Of a stretch of 64,000 bases of DNA, positions 33,208 through 39,699 are shown piece after piece. A model generated the notes under the pieces. The model was given only the letters and a program-made list of their open reading frames with translations. It did not search any database and was not told the origin of the DNA. The stretch is taken from assembly GCF_007860135.1 (NCBI RefSeq), contig NZ_SJPV01000009.1:62001-126000 (forward strand), written 5' to 3'. This DNA is from Novipirellula artificiosorum. GTDB lineage: Bacteria > Planctomycetota > Planctomycetia > Pirellulales > Pirellulaceae. The stretch's first letter is position 1, and every line of letters begins with the position of its first letter. Made by a program: the position numbers and the translations under genes.

Positions 33208-34758
33208 ATGGCAATTTTCAAACAGCGAGTAACGCGACCCATTCCCGCGAATGCGACAATCTTCACTCGGAATGGAAAACCGTTTGCAAAGTGGAAAGAC
33301 CGCAAAGGAAAGCAACGAACCGCCGAAGTTGCCAAGAACGGCAACCGCATTCTGACCGAGGCGGCAACGTGGACGGTCCGATACCGCGACGGTAACGGCC
33401 TTGTGCAAACGGTCGCAACGGGTTGCCGTGATAAGACGGCAGCAATGACGAAGTTGACCGAACTGGAATCTATCGCCGACAAGGTTCGAGCGGGTTCACT
33501 TACAAACGCAGATTTGGAAATTGGCGAACATAGCAAACGACCGCTGACCGATCACATCGCCGACTACATCGCTGATCTGAAAGGGCGTGGTGTGAACTCC
33601 CAGCGAATCAAAACGAGCGAGACACGTTTCGCGGCGGCCTGTGACGGTTGCGGTTTTCGCTGGCTTCGAGATTTGAACGCCGAGTCACTTCGGAAGTGGT
33701 TGCGGGATCAGTCCGAGATGTCGGCGGCCACCTACAATTGGCATTCCGGCTTGTGGGTTGCGTTCGGCTGGTGGCTTACCGGACGACGCTTGGAAGGCAA
33801 GCGACAATCCCAAACGGGTGAACGACGGTTGTCATTCAATCCGTTTGACGGTTTCGGCAAGCGAAACGAGAAGGACGACCGAAAACGAATTGCTAGAGCG
33901 TTGACGCTTGGCGAAATGCGGCGGCTACTCGATTTTGCCAAGTGTAGGCCGCTTGAAGATGCATTGACGGTGCGACGGGGAAAAAACAAGGGACAGCAAG
34001 TCGCGAAGGTATCGGACGGACGGAGGGCCAAACTAGAACGGTTAGGATTCGAGCGGGCGTTGATCTACAAAACGCTGATCTTGACCGGGCTTCGGTCTAA
34101 TGAGTTGCGGACGCTTCGGGTCGGCGACCTTTCTTTTGGCGATATTCCGTTTTTGATTTTGCGTTCGAGCAATGAAAAAAACCGGAAAGGGTCCACAGTA
34201 CCGCTGAAAAGCGATCTTGCCGCCGAACTTCGTAAGTGGACGAAGGACAAAAAGTCGAACGAATTGGTTTTCTATGTTCCATCGGGGTTACTTCGGATCC
34301 TGAACCGCGACCTAGAAGCGGCCGGAATCGACAAGATTGACGAAAACAAGGGTAGGGTTCACTTACACGCCATGCGTCATTCGACCGGCACCCACCTTTC
34401 GGCGGCGGGCGTGGCACCTCGCACCGCCCAAGCAGTGATGCGACATAGTGACATCACGCTGACGATGAACACCTACACCGATGAACGGCTGCTCGAAACT
34501 TCCGGGGCGGTCGAACTGCTGCCGGAACTGCCGATCATGGCTGACGGACCGCGAACGGTTACCACGACGGTTACACTCGACACTGACAAAACGAGTGTAA
34601 CGGAGTCAATTACTGGCAAGATGGGTAAAGTTTCTGGTTCACCTCAGAAACGTGAAAACCCCACAAAACGACGTGTTTTGCGGGGTTTTCCGAAGTCGGG
34701 GCGACAAGATTTGAACTTGCGACCTCTGCGTCCCGAACGCAGCGCTCTACCAGGCTGA
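33208..34758 (+). CDS. int: Tyrosine recombinase / integrase of the element
   Basis: 516 residues. N-terminal core-binding region at about 110-210; catalytic domain with Arg296 (TGLRSNELRTL), His387-x-x-Arg390 (LHAMRHSTGTHL), His413 (VMRHSDITLTM) and the nucleophile Tyr423 (NTYTD). Residues 424-494 are a Thr-rich linker. Residues 495-510 (SGRQDLNLRPLRPE) are read from the attachment core, and the last six (RSALPG) from the antisense strand of tRNA-Pro. The frame is also open through the left core in the same phase, so the circular form should encode 585 residues. All catalytic residues precede the junction, so both forms should be active. Confidence 0.93.
   Translation: MAIFKQRVTRPIPANATIFTRNGKPFAKWKDRKGKQRTAEVAKNGNRILTEAATWTVRYRDGNGLVQTVATGCRDKTAAMTKLTELESIADKVRAGSLTNADLEIGEHSKRPLTDHIADYIADLKGRGVNSQRIKTSETRFAAACDGCGFRWLRDLNAESLRKWLRDQSEMSAATYNWHSGLWVAFGWWLTGRRLEGKRQSQTGERRLSFNPFDGFGKRNEKDDRKRIARALTLGEMRRLLDFAKCRPLEDALTVRRGKNKGQQVAKVSDGRRAKLERLGFERALIYKTLILTGLRSNELRTLRVGDLSFGDIPFLILRSSNEKNRKGSTVPLKSDLAAELRKWTKDKKSNELVFYVPSGLLRILNRDLEAAGIDKIDENKGRVHLHAMRHSTGTHLSAAGVAPRTAQAVMRHSDITLTMNTYTDERLLETSGAVELLPELPIMADGPRTVTTTVTLDTDKTSVTESITGKMGKVSGSPQKRENPTKRRVLRGFPKSGRQDLNLRPLRPERSALPG
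34551..34601. promoter_or_regulatory. Right candidate arm-type integrase sites
   Basis: 34551-34579 matches the block at 22993 at 28 of 29 positions and contains GGTTACCACGACGGTTAC. A third site is inverted: GTTACACTCG (34570-34579) pairs perfectly with CGAGTGTAAC (34592-34601). It lies 112 bp inside the right core and within the integrase coding sequence. Confidence 0.6.
34654..34690 (-). terminator. Hairpin terminator directly downstream of tRNA-Pro, supplied by the element
   Basis: GAAAACCCCACAAAAC (34654-34669) pairs with GTTTTGCGGGGTTTTC (34675-34690) at 15 of 16 positions, with a 5-nt loop; read leftward it ends in TTTTC. It begins 6 bp past the tRNA 3' end. It lies on the element side of the attachment core, so after integration the tRNA depends on this element-borne terminator. 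It is also inside the integrase coding frame. Confidence 0.75.
34692..34737. other. Right attachment site within tRNA-Pro
   Basis: 46 bp identical to 22893-22938, running from 4 nt beyond the tRNA 3' end to the anticodon loop. This junction keeps the tRNA gene whole. Confidence 0.92.
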
Positions 34759-34769
34759 GCCACACCCCG
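34696..34769 (-). tRNA. tRNA-Pro (anticodon CGG)
   Basis: Read on the minus strand: acceptor CGGGGTG/CGCCCCG with discriminator A, D arm GCTC...GAGC, anticodon stem CTGCG/CGCAG enclosing TTCGGGA (anticodon CGG), and T arm with GTTCAAATC. 74 nt without an encoded CCA. It is the integration target of the element and remains intact. Confidence 0.95.
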
Positions 34770-34826
34770 ATCTGGTTCTCTATCGTCGGATTCGATGGTC
34801 GGTTCGTCAACGGGGGAGGAGGGGAC

Positions 34827-35195
34827 TTACCAGAACTTCCACCACGGGCGGGGTTTCGCGGGCGGGGTCGCGCGAATTGCCAAGACGCCTACTTCTTCTT
34901 GCCCTCCGCTCCGAACCGATGCCATCTTGAGCATCGACTTCTCCGCCAACTGGTTCAGCAGCGACATCGTCCTGTCGGTCTTGGAAACATGCAGTTTGCA
35001 CTTAAACTGCTTGGTCGCCGCCAACATCGCAGACACCGCGACTCGCGTGGTTGCCTTCGCTCCAAAGTCCTCAATGACGAACGTGTCGGCCCCTTTCTTG
35101 TGGCCGTAAACCTCTGCAAACTTCCATGTTCCCTTTTCTTCGTCTTCAACGTCCCAGCCGTGATACTCCTCGTGCATTTCGGAAACCCTCGACAT
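34827..35195 (-). CDS. Conserved hypothetical protein
   Basis: 122 residues from the ATG at 35195 (MSRVSEMHEEYHGWDVEDEE). The middle (ADTFVIEDFGAKATTRVAVSAM) and the following Lys-rich stretch suggest a compact alpha/beta domain; the C-terminus is PRPWWKFW. There is no signal peptide and no recognised family. It starts 74 bp from the stop of the sigma-54 regulator upstream and may be co-transcribed with it. Confidence 0.65.
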   Translation of the reverse strand: MSRVSEMHEEYHGWDVEDEEKGTWKFAEVYGHKKGADTFVIEDFGAKATTRVAVSAMLAATKQFKCKLHVSKTDRTMSLLNQLAEKSMLKMASVRSGGQEEVGVLAIRATPPAKPRPWWKFW

Positions 35196-35268
35196 ACGCG
35201 ATCGATCAATGCAGAATGTGGAAATCCACCCCGCTATCATACCTGGGTGCGGCGGAGCAAGCCACTAC

Positions 35269-37131
35269 CTATCGCTTGATTTCGTATTCGGTGATCTTCC
35301 GATAGGCCGTTGCTCGACTGATCCCCAACAACCGGGCCGCTTCCGGGACGCTGCCACTGGTACGTTCGACCGCTTTTCGAATCAGCCGCTTCTCCCATTC
35401 ATCAAGCCGCAGCGTATCGAGCCGGCTGAGTCCGGCATCCCGCAGCCCCAGGTCGCTTCCTTCGATCGCTGGGTCGTCCGCCATGACAACGGCGCTATCG
35501 ATCACATTGCGAAGTTGGCGGACGTTACCGGGCCAAGGATACTCGAGCAGTCGGCATTGCGCTTCGTCGCTGAGGCCCAGCAAGGGGCGGCCATGTTGGC
35601 GACGAAAGTGCTCGAGAAAATGATTCATCAACAATTCGATGTCTCTGCCTCGATCACGAAGCGGGGGCACCGCAAGCTCAAAGACACTTAACCGATAGAA
35701 CAAATCCTCGCGAAAACGTTTCTCTCGTACAAACTCAGCGAGATCGCGGTTGGTCGCTGCGATCACACGAACATCCACCAACACTTCTTCGGTCGCCCCG
35801 ACGGGCAAGAACGGATGACCTTCCAGGATCCGTAACAACTTGGCTTGGCCTTCAAGCGTCAATTCGCCAATCTCATCGAGAAACAGAGTTCCCGTGTGAG
35901 CTTGTTGAAACCATCCGATATGGTCACTGTCGGCACCCGTGAAGGAACCTTTGCGATGGCCGAACAACTGGCTTTCAATCAAGTCATGGGGGATCGCGGC
36001 ACAATTGACCGTCAACATGGGACGCTTCGATCGACGGCTTGCGCGGTGCACGGCACGCGCAACGAGTTCTTTTCCGGAACCACTCTCCCCTCGAATCAAA
36101 ACCGACCCGGTCGCGGAGCCGACCCGGACAATCCGCTCCTTTAACTTGACCATGATCGGACTCGATCCAATCAACTCATCGGAATCCGCATTGCGATCGG
36201 CAATCCGATTCCTTTCGGCTTTCAACGAGTCTCGCTCAAACGCTTGGCTCAACCCAATCGCCAACAAGCGTGCCGCCGCGACCGCTAACTCGAATTGCGA
36301 TTGTGTGAACTTGGGTTTGCGGCGATACAAATGCAAGACACCCAAGTTGGTGCCCTCGCAAATCAGTGGCGCATAAATGATGTCGGCCCATGGCGGTGCT
36401 TGCGACGGCGACCTCGATGATGTCGCTGAACTCTGTACCAGATCATTGATCCAAATCGCCTCGCCCTCGCGAACAATCCTTCGCACCAGAGATTTTTCAA
36501 TGACCACCTCGTCCTGCGCCTCAGGAGGCTCCACGCGCCGTGGTTTGAGTTGCCCGTCACCCGAATCAAATGTCAATCCGACCACATCCGCTTGCGTTCG
36601 ATCTCGAAGCAATTTCACCAACGTATCGATCACCTCGTCCGAATCGTTGCAGCGCAACAGACTGAGGCTGAGTGAGTACAAGTCAATCAAATAGCCGGTG
36701 GCGGCAACATGGGCCAACGGGTCCTCATCGCCGGCAAGCCAACTTCGCTCGGTCTTGAAGTCATCGTGCGAAAAGGTTTCGGTCAGCGACGTCTCCTCAC
36801 TCGATTCCGTTTCCAGTTCAATCATCTGCAACTCGGTCGCACCGATCGTGACGGTGTTGTGATGAACCAAACGGGCGTGGTCCGTCTTTTGGCCGTTGAC
36901 GAGCGTGCCATTCCGGCTGCTGGTGTCACGAAGATGCCAGCCACCTTCCTCATGAAAAATCACCGCATGGAAGCGACTGCTGATGGGATCGGTCAGCATG
37001 ATCTCACAGTTCTTTCCTCGTCCGATATGCATCGGGCGATCCGGATCGAGCGTGAACTGGCGTCCTTTCTCGGGACCACTCTGAACACGTAAGTAGGCAA
37101 TCGTCGTGTCGTTCTTCACTTCAAGTGACAT
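35269..37131 (-). CDS. Sigma-54-dependent regulator with FHA and GAF domains
   Basis: 620 residues. FHA domain at about 10-105 (MHIGRGKNCEIMLTDPISSR, WHLRDTSSRNGTLVNGQ), GAF-like domain at about 160-300, then the AAA+ domain: Walker A GESGSGKELVARAVHR, the sigma-54-contacting loop GSFTGAD (usually GAFTGA), Walker B GTLFLDEIGEL and PWPGNVRQLRNVI. The C-terminus is a Fis-type helix-turn-helix (VPEAARLLGISRATAYRKI). The FHA domain binds phosphothreonine, so the protein is probably controlled by Ser/Thr kinases, which planctomycetes have in number. It activates sigma-54 promoters; targets are unknown. Confidence 0.93.
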   Translation of the reverse strand: MSLEVKNDTTIAYLRVQSGPEKGRQFTLDPDRPMHIGRGKNCEIMLTDPISSRFHAVIFHEEGGWHLRDTSSRNGTLVNGQKTDHARLVHHNTVTIGATELQMIELETESSEETSLTETFSHDDFKTERSWLAGDEDPLAHVAATGYLIDLYSLSLSLLRCNDSDEVIDTLVKLLRDRTQADVVGLTFDSGDGQLKPRRVEPPEAQDEVVIEKSLVRRIVREGEAIWINDLVQSSATSSRSPSQAPPWADIIYAPLICEGTNLGVLHLYRRKPKFTQSQFELAVAAARLLAIGLSQAFERDSLKAERNRIADRNADSDELIGSSPIMVKLKERIVRVGSATGSVLIRGESGSGKELVARAVHRASRRSKRPMLTVNCAAIPHDLIESQLFGHRKGSFTGADSDHIGWFQQAHTGTLFLDEIGELTLEGQAKLLRILEGHPFLPVGATEEVLVDVRVIAATNRDLAEFVREKRFREDLFYRLSVFELAVPPLRDRGRDIELLMNHFLEHFRRQHGRPLLGLSDEAQCRLLEYPWPGNVRQLRNVIDSAVVMADDPAIEGSDLGLRDAGLSRLDTLRLDEWEKRLIRKAVERTSGSVPEAARLLGISRATAYRKITEYEIKR

Positions 37132-37321
37132 GGGCTTACGCGAAAAGGGCTTGCGGCAAATCGGGGCGTACGGGCAACGCCGAAGAGCGAGCGGATAGAA
37201 GAAGCCACTCGCCCCTCCCCCGAGAGTCTCATTTTAAGACATCGGCAAGTGGTTGTGGAGCTTGAGCGGGAAAAAATATCCGGTTTATGGCTATTAAAAG
37301 CCCCGTGCGTGCCGCTTCGGC

Positions 37322-38278
37322 CTATTCGCCGCCCCGCTCGAGTGCCTGGAGCAACGTCTTGAGGGCAACAGGCAGCGGAAGGGGATGCGACTGAAAATCG
37401 TTCCACCAGCGTGAGACAATGTCACCGGCCATTGGCCCCTTTGACAACCGCCACCGCTCGATCGCTTCGGCGATCGGTAAATTCTCAGCAGGGATCATGT
37501 CGAGTTCCGCTGCGGCGTGGAGGGTCAACGGAACGGAGGCAAACGCCCACGCTGGCAGCAATCGAATCGGGCGAATACCGGAGGCCGTTCGGGAATCGGG
37601 AGTCGCCGCCGGCACGTCGGTCGATTTTTCCGCCACGTGCTTCTCGATGGCTCCACGGGTGATCAACCAGGCCACCCGCAACACCTCGGGGACCCTGGGA
37701 TCGACATCGGTCAACAACGCTTCGATCCAAAAAGCGATGCCCTGAGGACCAAATCCGCCATCACCCCCTCGAACAGGCTGAACCAACCGTGCGTCCAATC
37801 GTGGTGACCACCACGTTTTGGGAGTCGCATCCTTCCAGATCTGTTTGGCAATGGCGTTGAGCAAGCCGGGGCCGACACTTTCCCAACGATCCTTGATGGG
37901 ATTGGCCCGCAATTCCAATTGATCACCGAGCCGCGGAAATCGCTGGGTCAGCGCCAATCGGCACTCGTCGAGTTGTCGAACAATTCCACGACTGGTTTGG
38001 TCGGCCTGCAATTCGCTGCATCCCGAGGCGACCAACGACGTTTCACACGCTCGGTCCACGCTGTCGAATCGGAGAACATCGCTGACCAATTGGTTCCAAA
38101 ACAGACGAATGTCGATCGAGGAAGTCAACAACCGGCCGTTGATCTCGGTCACGAAGGGAACCAGCGCGCGTTCCAGTTTTTCGTCGTTGCAGGGGGCTCC
38201 AACCGCAACGACGCGAGCGGCGTGGATGGCGCTGAGAGGGACGTCCGCCTTCCATCGAATTCGTGTCGCAGCAGCCAC
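37322..38278 (-). CDS. Conserved hypothetical protein downstream of aroH
   Basis: 318 residues, alpha-helical and soluble, with no signal peptide. It starts three bases after the aroH stop and so shares its transcript. I see no known motif; segments such as CETSLVASGCSELQADQTSR and WKDATPKTWWSPRLDARL may help identify it. The family is probably restricted to planctomycetes. Linkage to AroH alone is not enough to infer a role in aromatic amino acid synthesis. Confidence 0.7.
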   Translation of the reverse strand: MAAATRIRWKADVPLSAIHAARVVAVGAPCNDEKLERALVPFVTEINGRLLTSSIDIRLFWNQLVSDVLRFDSVDRACETSLVASGCSELQADQTSRGIVRQLDECRLALTQRFPRLGDQLELRANPIKDRWESVGPGLLNAIAKQIWKDATPKTWWSPRLDARLVQPVRGGDGGFGPQGIAFWIEALLTDVDPRVPEVLRVAWLITRGAIEKHVAEKSTDVPAATPDSRTASGIRPIRLLPAWAFASVPLTLHAAAELDMIPAENLPIAEAIERWRLSKGPMAGDIVSRWWNDFQSHPLPLPVALKTLLQALERGGE

Positions 38279-38281
38279 CGG

Positions 38282-38707
38282 CTATTCCTCTCGCAAATGA
38301 TCTTGAATCCACTGTTCCAGCTCTGCGAAATCCACAGGCGGGTACTCAGCCAGATCGGGACGCAGCCGTTTTGCGTCGTGCAGGTAGACGTGGTGGATCG
38401 CCGTTTGAGGTCGGTCCGTGTTCCACATCAACATCACTCGAATACAACGCGGCAACGATCCTTCGACAGCAATTTCGTAGCCACAGATCATCGGAACTTC
38501 CAACCATCCCAATTGCCGGGCGGCCAAAGCGGGAAATTCGGCTTTGAGGTCTGCCGTGACCGTGAACTGAGCGCTTGCAATGTCCGCGGAATCAATCTCG
38601 TTTTGGCGGATCATCAATGCGAGCAATTGACGCGTCGCGTTGAGGATTTGGTGACGATCATCGCTTTCCACAGTCGTCGCGCCTCGGACTCCACGGCAAA
38701 CAGTCAT
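38282..38707 (-). CDS. aroH: Monofunctional chorismate mutase (AroH type)
   Basis: 141 residues. The Bacillus-type AroH pattern is present: CRGVRGATTVESDDRHQI (active-site Arg near 8), LLALMIRQNEI, FTVTADLKAEFPALAARQLG, VPMICGYEIAVEGSLPRCIR (active-site Glu and Arg), HVYLHDAKRLRPDL. It rearranges chorismate to prephenate for phenylalanine and tyrosine synthesis, as a cytoplasmic trimer in the known family. Length is close to the usual 120-130 with a short C-terminal extension. Confidence 0.92.
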   Translation of the reverse strand: MTVCRGVRGATTVESDDRHQILNATRQLLALMIRQNEIDSADIASAQFTVTADLKAEFPALAARQLGWLEVPMICGYEIAVEGSLPRCIRVMLMWNTDRPQTAIHHVYLHDAKRLRPDLAEYPPVDFAELEQWIQDHLREE

Positions 38708-38856
38708 TGTTAGCAGGCTTTCAGATAAAACGTTGATTGGGGGATGCGGGAGAGGATTTTGGGACCGCTCATCCTGCTATAGAATACGCACCGGTCAGCC
38801 GATAATCGAGGGAGGGCATCCGGATCGAGCCAAATTCCTATTCGAAAAGAGCAAAC

Positions 38857-39108
38857 ATGGCAGAACACAGTCGCCACCAAGAAAAAATCATTAAGAATTA
38901 TTACCAGAACCGCGATGCGATTGGGCTGCAAAAAGCCCAGGAAGCCGTCACGGAGCTGTACCTGAGCGAGGGGAAAAAACGGACTCAAGTCTGGAAACGG
39001 CTGGCCAGCCACCTGGGAAAAATCGGCATCCCTGAGAAGCAGATCAAGCAGATGCAGGAAGAAGACGACGCCGCAAAGGTGGCCAAATTGCTCGAAAAGT
39101 ATGTTTAG
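38857..39108 (+). CDS. Small conserved protein (83 residues)
   Basis: Highly charged and helical (KIIKNYYQNRDAIGLQKAQE, then KRTQVWKRLASHLGKIGI and KQIKQMQEEDDAAKVAKLLE). The composition and the divergent promoter position opposite aroH support a real gene; I do not recognise the function. It ends 6 bp before a heptamer repeat array. Confidence 0.75.
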   Translation: MAEHSRHQEKIIKNYYQNRDAIGLQKAQEAVTELYLSEGKKRTQVWKRLASHLGKIGIPEKQIKQMQEEDDAAKVAKLLEKYV

Positions 39109-39114
39109 GCAGCG

Positions 39115-39184
39115 GACAGATGACAGATGACAGATGACAGCAAATGCTCACTGCTCACTGACATCTGCTCACTGCTACCTGTCC
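39115..39184. repeat. 7-bp-periodic repeat array (site 1)
   Basis: 3.7 copies of GACAGAT (39115-39140) are followed by heptamers of the type CTCACTG. The 19-bp block CTGACATCTGCTCACTGCT at 39158-39176 is identical to 53170-53188. The array ends on the TAG of the gene at 39175-39687. Confidence 0.85.
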
Positions 39185-39687
39185 ACCATCCAGGTCCAGG
39201 AGGCATCGCCGGTTTGACCTTGGACGATCCAACGTCGCCGCGGGCTCTCGTCGGAGCGGTCGCCGGTTTCCGGGACGAAGCAACCGAGGCTCAGCGTTCG
39301 GTGCGCCCGATCACTGGCGAGCCAGCCGTCGTAATCCGCATCGGCTGGCGTCAAACAAATGTCATCACCACGAAACGCACCCAGTTCCGAGTTGTCATCG
39401 ATGACCTGATTGAAGTCATCATCGAGGCCCGCTCGCCCCGGCAGCCCATCGGCCCCGGACGTAATCATCACCGCCGCGGCAGGATCAAAGACCAGATTGA
39501 CGAGCGTAGTGGTCTCACCGAGCAGGTCCTCCCGTTCCGTGAAGTCATGCGGTCGTTCGGCCGGTCGATTCGCCAGCGAAGCCACGACATGAACGACACG
39601 CAACGTGACCATCAACAAAAACGCCGCAGCAAACAGCGCGATCGCAATCCTCTGAAATCGTTCGAAACCGAATGGGTTCTCATCCAT
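39175..39687 (-). CDS. Membrane-anchored protein at the end of the secretion cluster
   Basis: 170 residues with one N-terminal transmembrane segment (IAIALFAAAFLLMVTLRVV), then an extracytoplasmic part rich in Asp and Gly (FDPAAAVMITSGADGLPG, DDDFNQVIDDN). The latter resembles text in pseudopilin-type proteins where dates or values are checked, but no family is certain. It lies 12 bp past the stop of the GspJ-like gene on the same strand, so it is the last gene of the operon. Confidence 0.65.
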   Translation of the reverse strand: MDENPFGFERFQRIAIALFAAAFLLMVTLRVVHVVASLANRPAERPHDFTEREDLLGETTTLVNLVFDPAAAVMITSGADGLPGRAGLDDDFNQVIDDNSELGAFRGDDICLTPADADYDGWLASDRAHRTLSLGCFVPETGDRSDESPRRRWIVQGQTGDASWTWMVDR

Positions 39688-39699
39688 GCATCAAATCCA

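Larger units (their letters stand above)
22893..34737. mobile_element. 11.8-kb tRNA-Pro integrative element with its own replication module
   Basis: Perfect 46-bp direct repeats (22893-22938 and 34692-34737) bound the region; the right copy is the 3' half of an intact tRNA-Pro gene. A tyrosine integrase gene lies directly beside the tRNA, as in standard tRNA-targeting islands. Inside are secreted RCC1-repeat genes, an unknown gene, an AlpA-like regulator, a replication operon (SSB-like, primase, DnaB-like helicase, winged-helix proteins) and a candidate origin. I see no relaxase, conjugation, capsid or terminase gene. The set (int, AlpA-like, primase, origin) resembles phage-satellite islands or an integrating plasmid; which one is open. 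Confidence 0.9.
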
